A stretch of DNA of 14,566 nt from an uncultured Chlamydiae bacterium (GTDB lineage: Bacteria; Chlamydiota; Chlamydiia; Chlamydiales; SM23-39). The stretch covers positions 1 through 14,566 of the forward strand of contig CAISYW010000117.1 in the NCBI GenBank assembly GCA_903889795.1, read 5' to 3'. A program made the translations under genes and the position numbers. The notes under the pieces are model-generated. The model saw only the letters and a program-made list of their open reading frames with translations. It had not been told where the DNA came from and did not search any database. Below are positions 8,264-14,401 of this stretch, in pieces (position 1 is the stretch's first letter; the number at the start of each line of letters is the position of its first letter).

Positions 8264-9712
8264 ATGCATCCCGTCAGACCCGCTTTAATGAACCCGATGC
8301 ACCACCAAACATCAGGCTGCTCAAGCACGACAAAAAAAATTGCGGTCTTTGGAGCCGGCGCTTTGATCGCCGGAATCGGTATCAGCTTCAACAGTCCATT
8401 TACTTTTGTAACCGGTTTACTGCTCGGAATCGGCGGATTAGCTGTTAATTTTGCTACAAGCTCTGTTAAACAAGCCGCCATTTCTCAAGGCCGAACACTT
8501 CGCTCCGATTTGGAGAGCATGCAAGCAAAAAGATATATTTCACCCCAAATCTGCGCCTATCTGTTAGCTGAATCTGCAAAAAAAAATCCCACGTCATTTT
8601 TGCTTGCCATCCAATCATTTGTTCAGAGCCATCAAATCAACGAAACAACCGGTTTTTTCATTTTGCGCTGCTTTGATGCCGACAATAAGCAATCCACGCC
8701 ATTCACAGATTGGCTGCGAGATGCTCAAAAAGCCGGACACGTTAACAACGTAGCCGCTTATCATATATTACTCGCCTATCGTCAATGCGCTCCCGTTCAA
8801 TTTTTTGGCGCGATTCACAATTTACAACAACAAGGCCTGATTACAGCTGATTCTGAAAAACATATTCAGAAAAATTATGCCAAGGCACGTCCGCAAAGAA
8901 TCGATCTGATGCAGGTATATCAAGAAACGTGCAGAGCCATCGCGCAGGGGCGCTACATAACACCCACGGGACGAACGGTTCATCTGGATGCAGCTCTTCA
9001 AGCGAATCTGGAAAGAAGCGCAACAGTCTATCCATCGATTCGACCCGCGCCTTACCACCAACCGCGCTTTCAAACCCAAATCACAGTAGAAAATCTCACC
9101 ACTCTCAGAATGACCGAAAAGCTTCTCCATGAGGGTTTAAACCCTCTCGTTTTAGATATGGCGAATCGATATTCAGCCGGAGGCGGTGTACGAACAGGAG
9201 CAAACGCACAAGAAGAAATCATCTGTAGAGAATCAAACCTGATGAAAGCTCTGCTAAAAATTGAACAACAGGACCGGTATCCACTTCCCGAGTTGGGTGG
9301 AATTTATGCGCCGGGAGTGCAATTTTTCCGCGCTGATCCAAGCGAGGGGTATGCTTTTCTCGAAAGGCCGCTCACCGCATCCGTCTTTGCTTCTGCATTC
9401 TATGATTGCAACACAGCCCACAGTGGCTTTGATCGTCCAATCGACGATCGGGACTATATAGGAAACACAAAAGACAAAATCCGCACCATGCTGCGAGCCG
9501 CCTTAATTCACGGGCATGATTCGCTCGTGCTCAGCGCCGGCGGCTGCGGAGCTTTTAAGAATGACCCTCAATTGATTGCATCGCTCTATCAGGAAGTTTT
9601 TGCAGAGCCTGAATTTAAAGGCCAATTTAGAAAGATCGCCTTTGGAATCATCGATGATCACAATGGGTCCAACAATTTCAGCACCTTCAAAAGAGCTTTT
9701 CACTCAGCATAA
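8264..9712 (+). CDS. Membrane-anchored PARG-like macrodomain protein (TIGR02452/DUF2263 type) with N-terminal helical repeats
   Basis: The 482-residue product has three parts. (1) Residues 26-42 and 46-63 form two hydrophobic segments separated by a tight NSP turn, a bilobed hairpin like that of chlamydial inclusion-membrane proteins. (2) Residues 92 to about 205 hold helical repeats of 33-35 residues, starting at I92, I125, V160 and (partial) I193. Each complete unit has a hydrophobic pair near position 10, a proline, then FxxxI/L. (3) From about residue 215 (VYQETCRAIAQGRYITPTGR) to the end is a microbial-type poly(ADP-ribose) glycohydrolase domain. It contains GGGVRTGANAQEE (306-318), which matches the PARG signature GGG-x(6-8)-QEE, then YAPGVQFFR and the phosphate-loop SAGGCGAFKNDP (GGCGAF at 426-431). 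The expected activity is removal of ADP-ribose from proteins, inferred from the domain. The ATG has a good ribosome binding site, AAGGA at 8251-8255, 8 bases away. Its last seven codons reappear upstream of the second ankyrin gene. Confidence 0.85.
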   Translation: MHPVRPALMNPMHHQTSGCSSTTKKIAVFGAGALIAGIGISFNSPFTFVTGLLLGIGGLAVNFATSSVKQAAISQGRTLRSDLESMQAKRYISPQICAYLLAESAKKNPTSFLLAIQSFVQSHQINETTGFFILRCFDADNKQSTPFTDWLRDAQKAGHVNNVAAYHILLAYRQCAPVQFFGAIHNLQQQGLITADSEKHIQKNYAKARPQRIDLMQVYQETCRAIAQGRYITPTGRTVHLDAALQANLERSATVYPSIRPAPYHQPRFQTQITVENLTTLRMTEKLLHEGLNPLVLDMANRYSAGGGVRTGANAQEEIICRESNLMKALLKIEQQDRYPLPELGGIYAPGVQFFRADPSEGYAFLERPLTASVFASAFYDCNTAHSGFDRPIDDRDYIGNTKDKIRTMLRAALIHGHDSLVLSAGGCGAFKNDPQLIASLYQEVFAEPEFKGQFRKIAFGIIDDHNGSNNFSTFKRAFHSA

Positions 9713-9727
9713 ACACGGCATTCCTCA

Positions 9728-9972
9728 ATGAATTCGGTTACCGGTTTTGAGAATAGACTTGAATAAGCCGCCCTCAAAAAAGCGACGAAACAGTTTTACT
9801 TGGATAGGTTCCTATATCAGCAGATTGTGAAGATCGCCGCAAAAAAACGTACAAAGCCGATGGTTACATTACAAAACCCCGACGAAAGAATAATTTAACA
9901 ATCGGCTCATTTTGTATTGATTTAAACTTTCTTAGGCAGCATACTATTGACCAAATTTATAATTAAGGTTAT
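9728..9972 (+). promoter_or_regulatory. 5' region of the first ankyrin-J gene, conserved in the second copy
   Basis: This stretch holds no supportable gene. Its last 60 bases are almost identical to those before the second paralogue. A possible promoter is TTGATT (9917-9922), 19 bases, TACTAT (9942-9947). A second -10-like TATAAT (9958-9963) lies so close to the ATG that it would overlap the ribosome binding site AAGG (9965-9968). The ribosome binding site is only 4 bases from the ATG. The upstream part (9767-9807) contains about 20 bases missing from the second copy. Confidence 0.35.
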
Positions 9973-11649
9973 ATGACAGCTGCTTTAAACACTAAACAAT
10001 CTAATCACCACTTAAGCGTTTTAAATTTTGATCGATTAATAAAAAATGATCTTCCGCTTCATCATGCAGTACGCCAACACAATAAAGAATTGTTAGAAAA
10101 AGCTCTTCAAGCAGGATTTTCTGTTTCAAGAAAAGATCAAGACGGCCAAACCGCATTTGATCTGGCGATTCAGACCCATCAGCCGGAGATGGCTGCAATC
10201 ATCGTGAAAAATCTGTTTGGGGTGGATGTCAAACAAATCACGAACCGGCTTGATCCCCACACGATTGTTAACGGACTCGTGTCTTTAGAAAAAAACATCC
10301 ATGAATGGGCATCCAAGATTGGACAAACCTCAACCGGTAAAATGACTGCAGTCACTTTAGCCGCAGCTAAAGGCGACATGGCGATGCTTGAGCTATTCAA
10401 TGAAACAGCTTTCAAGCAAGCGGATTCCAACGGTTTAACGCCTTTGCATTACGCCCTATTCACTGGCAAGAAAGATGCTGTGGAATTTCTCGTATCGCGA
10501 TCCGATCCGGCTTTTGTCACTCCGGATGGCAATACTTATTTGCATTTTGCCGCCATGAGCGGCCACACGGAACTCCTTCCCTGCCTGAAATCGATGAATT
10601 TCGACATCAATGTTTCAAACAAAAATGGATGCACGCCAGCGCATTTTTTGGCTATTTCCACTGACGTGCCGGCAGATATCATTCCTTTTGTCAAACAAGG
10701 AGCTTCTTTAACAATCTCCAACAAAAACGGCGTGATTCCTCTTGCTCTTTTGTATGCAAAAGCCATTCAAAAAATCCCCGCGTTAATGACATCAAGCGAC
10801 CTAAAGCTCGTGTTAGCCCAATCCATATCCATAGGCTTAGGGTTTTATTGCCTATATCTTCTTCGGCAATTTCCAAAGATTACCTTAATTAACGTGAATC
10901 AGGACATTCAGGCTTTAATAGATTTTGCAATGAAATGTAGCTTACCCATTATGGGCTTACTGATTAGCTCTTCCGCCAGACAAAGCATAATCACCAATCT
11001 TCCCACCACCCAGAAATTACATCCATTCATACGCAGCAACGTTTCGATAACCGGACAATTCAGGCTTAATTGGTTTACCACACTCCTCGCCCACAACTAT
11101 TTTCCTAATTTCATAAATGCCGTGCTGATGTTAAATGAGTCTTGCACAATCTATGCAGTTGCCCAAAATAGCTATTGTGGTCTCAAGCGATGTGTTCAGC
11201 AATTGAATGTCCGTCCGTTTACTGCATTGGGTGCGGCCGGTGTTCATCTTCTCAATTTTGGCCTTGTGTTAGGCTCCAGCGTGCCGCATTACCTCGCTAT
11301 TTTTTCTCAGCCTACCGGATCAGAGCCTGGTGAACCACCCCCTGTTGAAAATTGTCCCGTACCTCAGGATTTATCGGGTCTTTCCAATCTTAAACTCGCT
11401 ACTCATACGGGATTGAATCCTCGTGGATGTTTAAATCACGCCAAGATTATTTTGGCTGGAAGTAAAATGAACTTCGATGAGAAACAGTTTCGAGATCAAA
11501 AATGCGGGTATGTGAATAAATTATTTCACAATATGTCATTAATCATGCACCCGGACAAAAACCTCAAGAACCCGAAAATAGCTGCCGAGGCATTCATCCG
11601 TGTAGCTGACGCAAAAGAAGCATTTAAGCGAGCCGGCGCCTGCGGATGA
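9973..11649 (+). CDS. Ankyrin-repeat / multi-pass membrane / J-domain protein, paralogue 1 (intact HPD)
   Basis: This 558-residue protein has three regions. (1) Residues 26 to about 270 are ankyrin repeats: LPLHHAVRQHNKELLEKALQ, then DGQTAFDLAI (from 55), TAVTLAAAKGD (125), GLTPLHYALFTGKKDAVEFL (154), GNTYLHFAAMSGHTELLPCL (186), GCTPAHFLA (219) and GVIPLALLYAKAI (253), with the later units spaced 32-34 residues. (2) Residues about 277-440 contain four hydrophobic stretches (277-297, 318-333, 363-392, 415-440). (3) A proline-rich linker (EPGEPPPVENCPVPQ) leads to a C-terminal J-like domain (about 480-558) with HPDKN (H526, P527, D528) followed by an AAEAFIRVADAKEAFK helix typical of J proteins. 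J domains stimulate Hsp70 ATPases; ankyrin repeats bind proteins. A likely role is a membrane-tethered Hsp70 recruiter, possibly of host Hsp70 if the protein is exported, but neither partner nor location is shown. No signal peptide is visible. Neither database family nor gene name is recognised for the full architecture. Confidence 0.85.
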   Translation: MTAALNTKQSNHHLSVLNFDRLIKNDLPLHHAVRQHNKELLEKALQAGFSVSRKDQDGQTAFDLAIQTHQPEMAAIIVKNLFGVDVKQITNRLDPHTIVNGLVSLEKNIHEWASKIGQTSTGKMTAVTLAAAKGDMAMLELFNETAFKQADSNGLTPLHYALFTGKKDAVEFLVSRSDPAFVTPDGNTYLHFAAMSGHTELLPCLKSMNFDINVSNKNGCTPAHFLAISTDVPADIIPFVKQGASLTISNKNGVIPLALLYAKAIQKIPALMTSSDLKLVLAQSISIGLGFYCLYLLRQFPKITLINVNQDIQALIDFAMKCSLPIMGLLISSSARQSIITNLPTTQKLHPFIRSNVSITGQFRLNWFTTLLAHNYFPNFINAVLMLNESCTIYAVAQNSYCGLKRCVQQLNVRPFTALGAAGVHLLNFGLVLGSSVPHYLAIFSQPTGSEPGEPPPVENCPVPQDLSGLSNLKLATHTGLNPRGCLNHAKIILAGSKMNFDEKQFRDQKCGYVNKLFHNMSLIMHPDKNLKNPKIAAEAFIRVADAKEAFKRAGACG

Positions 11650-11688
11650 TACGGGTTATAAGGATTAGGACTCAAGGCAATCGATGCG
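11650..11688. other. Junction between the two duplicated units
   Basis: These 39 bases separate the stop of the first ankyrin gene from the PARG-like fossil that opens the second unit. I see no match to the sequence downstream of the second ankyrin gene, so this is unique junction sequence. The segment GGCAATCGATG faintly resembles GGAATCATCGATG in the PARG-like gene (about 9644-9656) and may be a further decayed remnant of it. Confidence 0.4.
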
Positions 11689-11709
11689 TTCAAAAGAGCT
11701 TTTCACTCA
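11689..11709 (+). pseudogene. Fossil of the last seven codons of the PARG-like gene
   Basis: These 21 bases are identical to 9686-9706 and would encode FKRAFHS, the residues just before the final alanine of the PARG-like protein. There is no start codon or reading frame here. The next 21 bases of the original (9707-9727, including its stop codon) are missing, and the sequence jumps directly to the shared ATGAATTCGG. Confidence 0.8.
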
Positions 11710-11934
11710 ATGAATTCGGTTACCGGTTTTGAGAATAGATTTGAATAAGCAGCCCTCAAAATCCGCAACCGAATCTATATCAACAGATTGTGAAGATCAT
11801 CGCAAAAAACGTACAAAGCCGATGGTTACATTACAAAACCCCGACTAAAGAATAATTTTACAATCGACTCATTTTGTGTTGATTTAAATTTTCTTAGGCA
11901 GCATACTATTAACCAAACTTATAATTAAGGTTAT
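11710..11934 (+). promoter_or_regulatory. 5' region of the second ankyrin gene, conserved with the first
   Basis: It parallels the leader of the first paralogue. The TTGATT box, the GGCAGCATACTATT segment and the AATTAAGGTTAT ribosome-binding stretch are all retained immediately before the ATG at 11935. Retention of these short elements while surrounding bases changed suggests that both genes keep the same promoter and start. No protein-coding feature is supported here. Confidence 0.35.
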
Positions 11935-13641
11935 ATGACGGCTGCTATTAACACTAAACAATTCAATCACCGTCAAAGCGTTTTTAGTTTTGATCAATTA
12001 AAAAAACGTGAACTTCCGCTTCATTATGCAGTACATCAACACAATAAACAATTGTTGGAAAAAGCTCTTCAAGAAGGATTTTTGGAAACAGAAAAAGATC
12101 AAGACGGCCAAACCGCATTTGATCTGGCAATTCAGACCCATCAGCCGGAGATGGCTGCAATCATAGTGAAAAATCTGTTTGGAGTGGATGTCAAACAAAT
12201 CACGAACCGGCTAGATCCCCACACGATTGTTAACGGACTCGTGTCTTTAGAAAAAAACACCCATGAATGGCTATCCAAGCTTGGCCAAACTTCAACCGGT
12301 ACAATGACTGCAGTCATTTTAGCCGCAGCTAAAGGCGATGTGGCGATGCTTGAGACATTCGATGAAGCCGCTTTCAATCAGACGGATTCCAACGGTTTAA
12401 CTCCTTTGCATTACGCTCTATACACTGGCAAGAAAGATGCTGTGGAATTTCTCGTATCGCGATCCGATCCCGCTTTTGTCACTCCGGATGGCAATACGTA
12501 TTTGCATTTTGCTGCCATGTTCGGCCACCCGGAACTCCTTCCCTGCCTGAAATCGATGGGTCTCGATATCAATGTTTCAAACAAAAATGGATGCACGCCA
12601 GCGCATTTTTTGGCTATTTCCTCTGCCGTACCGACAGATATCATTCCTTTTGTCAAACAAGGGGCTTCTTTAACAATCCCCAACAAAAGCGGCGTGATTC
12701 CTCTTGCTCTTTTGTATGCAAAAGCCATCCAGAAAACTCCCGCGTTAATGACATCAAGCGACCTAAAGCTCGTGTTAGCCCAATCCATGTTCATAGGCTT
12801 AGGGTTTTATTGCCTATATCTTGTTCGGCAAATTCCACAGATTAACTATATAAAACCTACAGAAGAAGATGTTCGGGCTTCAATAGAGTTTTTATCGAAA
12901 TTTTACTTACCCTGTATTGGAGTTGTGGCCAGTTTTCTCGCCAAACAAAGCATCGTCAGCAATCTTCCCACTACCCAGAAAATCCATCCGTTAATACGTA
13001 GCAACGTTTCGATAACCGGAAGATTCAGGCTTGGATTGATCGCCGTGATCACCGGCCTCTTTTCTCCTAATTCCTCAAAGGCCCTGATGGTGTTAAATGA
13101 GTTTAGCACAAACTATGCGGTTGCCAAAAATAGCGATTGTGGTCTCAAGCGATGTGTTCAGCAATTGGGTGTCCGTCCGTTTGCTGCGCTGGGTGCGGCC
13201 GGTGTTCATCTTCTCAATTTTGGCCTTGAGTTAGGCTCCAGCGTGCCAAATTACATCGGTATTTTTTCTCAGCCTGCCGGATCAGGGCCCGCTGAACCTC
13301 CACCTGTTGAACTACCGCCTATTGATAATTGTCCCGTACCTCAGGGTTTATCACCTCTTTCAAATCTTAGACTCGCTACTCATGATGGTTTGAATCCTCG
13401 CGGATGTATAAATCACGCCAAAATTATTTTGGGCGGATGTAATAACTCATTCAATGAGACTCTGTACCAAGAAAAAAACTGCACATATGTGAATCAATTA
13501 TTTCGCAAAATTTGGGGATCAATAGCCCCTGATTTTCATCCCAAGAATTTAGAAAAAATAGCTAACCAAGCATGCCACCGTTTAAGTGAGGCAAAAACCA
13601 AATTAAAATGCTTATCTGAAAACAAACTTAAAGATTACTAA
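11935..13641 (+). CDS. Ankyrin-repeat / multi-pass membrane protein with degenerate J domain, paralogue 2 (HPD changed to APD)
   Basis: This is the 568-residue paralogue of the preceding gene with the same architecture. The ankyrin units include DGQTAFDLAI (from 55), GLTPLHYALYTGKKDAVEFL (154), GNTYLHFAAMFGHPELLPCL (186), GCTPAHFLA (219) and GVIPLALLYAKAI (253). Hydrophobic stretches cover about 277-440. The proline-rich linker is five residues longer than in paralogue 1 (VELPPIDNCPVPQ). The C-terminal domain aligns with the J domain of paralogue 1 (YVNQLFRKIWGSIAPDFHPKN), but the critical histidine is alanine (A531-P532-D533), and the following AEAF is replaced by NQAC. Loss of that histidine abolishes Hsp70 stimulation in known J proteins, so this copy probably cannot activate Hsp70. 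The frame is fully open, so it is not an obvious pseudogene. It could act as a binding-only partner or competitor of paralogue 1, which is inference. The start was chosen by identity with paralogue 1's leader and ATG. Confidence 0.83.
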   Translation: MTAAINTKQFNHRQSVFSFDQLKKRELPLHYAVHQHNKQLLEKALQEGFLETEKDQDGQTAFDLAIQTHQPEMAAIIVKNLFGVDVKQITNRLDPHTIVNGLVSLEKNTHEWLSKLGQTSTGTMTAVILAAAKGDVAMLETFDEAAFNQTDSNGLTPLHYALYTGKKDAVEFLVSRSDPAFVTPDGNTYLHFAAMFGHPELLPCLKSMGLDINVSNKNGCTPAHFLAISSAVPTDIIPFVKQGASLTIPNKSGVIPLALLYAKAIQKTPALMTSSDLKLVLAQSMFIGLGFYCLYLVRQIPQINYIKPTEEDVRASIEFLSKFYLPCIGVVASFLAKQSIVSNLPTTQKIHPLIRSNVSITGRFRLGLIAVITGLFSPNSSKALMVLNEFSTNYAVAKNSDCGLKRCVQQLGVRPFAALGAAGVHLLNFGLELGSSVPNYIGIFSQPAGSGPAEPPPVELPPIDNCPVPQGLSPLSNLRLATHDGLNPRGCINHAKIILGGCNNSFNETLYQEKNCTYVNQLFRKIWGSIAPDFHPKNLEKIANQACHRLSEAKTKLKCLSENKLKDY

Positions 13642-13677
13642 TCTACAATCCATCGGAATGAAATCTCGCGCAGCGCA

Positions 13678-13899
13678 TTAATTCAGCCAAGATATACTGA
13701 TCACGGCTAGGTTCTTAATTTTTTGGCGGTAGGATTTTATGTCCCAGTAGCGTTGCGGAGATTCTCGCAAACTTAGAAAGTTTGCGAGAATGAGCAATGC
13801 GCTGAGATGCAAAAGACGCCGATGAAAATTAAAGACCTTGCCGCGCTCAGTATACATTTTCAAAGCGCTGTAATGCGTGCATAACAGTGTCTTGCTCAC
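13678..13899 (-). other. 73-codon open frame across the palindromes, doubtful gene
   Basis: A minus-strand frame starting with GTG (13899) reads MSKTLLCTHYSALKMYTERG and continues through HRRLLHLSALLILANFLSLR and YWDIKSYRQKIKNLAVISI to a TAA at 13680-13678. It spans the 14-base-pair hairpin, which it reads as ILANFLSLRES. I see no good ribosome binding site, and composition is dictated by the palindromes. It could be a decayed end of a mobile-element gene or a chance frame in a repeat. Confidence 0.2.
13761..13791. repeat. Perfect 14-bp hairpin with a 3-base loop
   Basis: ATTCTCGCAAACTT (13761-13774), loop AGA, and AAGTTTGCGAGAAT (13778-13791) are exact reverse complements. The pairing stops cleanly at both outer ends. 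There is no adjacent T-tract on either strand. Confidence 0.8.
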
Positions 13900-13960
13900 A
13901 GCGCTGACGCCCTTTGTCTCATATTGGCCAGCGGATTATTAATCCGCTCTGCAGGATTCG

Positions 13961-14293
13961 CTAGCCTCTTTTTTTCATGAACAAAAAGACTCCAACTCCT
14001 GCAACGACAGTAAGGATTCCGCCAATCATGAACCAGTTGGCATATTCAGCATATTGGTTGGCCTCTTCAGTCCCTGCATTGATCCTGCTTTGAGCAGACC
14101 CGGTAAATTGATTTCCGACCTCTTTTGATACAGGATTCACTGAGAAGAGCTTGGTTGCAGTATCGACTTGACTTTGGCCTGTGGAGATTTCTGACCTTCC
14201 TTCCGCGACTTGAGTATTGATGTAATGGGAAAAGTAAAGAAGAACCGCCCCAGCGATGACAAGGACAATTCCTAAAATTTTTCCATCTTTCAT
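13961..14293 (-). CDS. DUF3185-type small two-helix membrane protein
   Basis: This 110-residue protein starts MKDGKILGIVLVIAGAVLLY, a first transmembrane helix at about residues 5-24. A hydrophilic middle follows (SEISTGQSQVDTATKLF, then QSRINAGTEEANQYAEYANW), and a second helix near residues 85-104 (FMIGGILTVVAGVGVFLFMK) ends in a basic tail KKRG. This matches the DUF3185 layout as I know it: a short inner-membrane protein with both ends on the same side and a periplasmic loop. Its function is unknown. The ribosome binding site AGAGG (complement of 14300-14304) is 6 bases from the ATG, a good fit. It is convergent with the ankyrin genes and follows another minus-strand gene after about 108 bases, with which it might share a transcript. 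The middle has no cysteines and no enzyme motif. Confidence 0.75.
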   Translation of the reverse strand: MKDGKILGIVLVIAGAVLLYFSHYINTQVAEGRSEISTGQSQVDTATKLFSVNPVSKEVGNQFTGSAQSRINAGTEEANQYAEYANWFMIGGILTVVAGVGVFLFMKKRG

Positions 14294-14322
14294 AATTTTC
14301 CTCTGTAAAGGGTTTCATTTTT

Positions 14323-14368
14323 TTAATTGCACATTGAAGAACTCCTCCTTGAGAAAAGGAAATTCTTC
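14323..14368 (-). promoter_or_regulatory. Structured leader with a strong Shine-Dalgarno and a three-codon open frame
   Basis: On the minus strand, AAGGAGGAG (14350-14342), a near-perfect anti-16S match, precedes an ATG at 14334 by about 7 bases. That ATG opens only Met-Cys-Asn-stop (14334-14323). Part of the Shine-Dalgarno can pair in a hairpin: TCCTT (14346-14350 on +) with AAGGA (14356-14360), enclosed by GAAGAA (14336-14341) and TTCTTC (14363-14368). The DUF3185-type gene begins 30 bases further on. A translation-based leader control is possible but unproven. Confidence 0.35.
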
Positions 14369-14401
14369 CGCCGCCTATGGAAGCGGTGCGGCTATCGCCG
14401 C

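Larger units (their letters stand above)
9686..11649 (+). repeat. Tandem duplication, copy A (PARG-like tail, 5' region and ankyrin-J gene)
   Basis: The unit starts inside the 3' end of the PARG-like gene at TTCAAAAGAGC and runs through the 5' region and the whole first ankyrin gene. The second unit begins at 11689, 2003 bases downstream. Similarity covers the intergenic leader and both genes, so one event duplicated a segment of about 2 kb. The last codons of the PARG-like gene are intact in this copy. Confidence 0.85.
11689..13641 (+). repeat. Tandem duplication, copy B
   Basis: This is the second unit of the tandem pair. Similarity starts with the PARG-like fossil and continues through a leader about 20 bases shorter and the second ankyrin gene. 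Coding similarity is mosaic: residues 55-108 are identical in the two proteins, residues up to about 284 differ at only some 20 positions, and the first 54 residues and the C-terminal region are much more divergent. Confidence 0.85.
13642..13960. other. Palindrome-rich convergent intergenic region
   Basis: This 319-base gap lies between the convergent ends of the second ankyrin gene and the DUF3185-type gene. It contains four inverted repeats. CAGCGCATT (13671-13679) pairs with AATGCGCTG (13796-13804). A perfect 14-base-pair hairpin lies at 13761-13791. AGCGCTGT (13864-13871) pairs with ACAGCGCT (13898-13905). AGCGGATTA (13930-13938) pairs with TAATCCGCT (13940-13948). None is directly followed by a T-run, so none is a clear intrinsic terminator, although they could help to end convergent transcripts. 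The layout resembles a dispersed palindromic element or the remains of a mobile element, but I recognise no specific family. Confidence 0.5.

Noticed and set aside
9728..9766. Twelve-codon frame starting ATGAATTCGG, present in both copies
   Set aside because: It has no ribosome binding site, and its presence in both copies is explained by the duplication itself.
9717..9767. CGGTTACCGGTTTTG as a terminator after the PARG-like gene
   Set aside because: The stem would be four base pairs with a one-base loop, which cannot form.
9958..9963. TATAAT as the -10 box of the first ankyrin gene
   Set aside because: Transcription would start at about 9970, leaving no room for the ribosome binding site AAGG at 9965-9968. 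The upstream TACTAT box is more plausible.
13761..13791. The 14-bp hairpin as a rho-independent terminator
   Set aside because: Neither strand has a T-run directly after the stem, so it does not meet the usual definition.
14067..14318. Minus-strand frame MKPFTEENYERWKNF overlapping the DUF3185-type gene
   Set aside because: It overlaps the well-supported membrane protein in another frame, whose two helices and ribosome binding site explain the sequence better. No hydrophobic or family pattern is seen in this frame.
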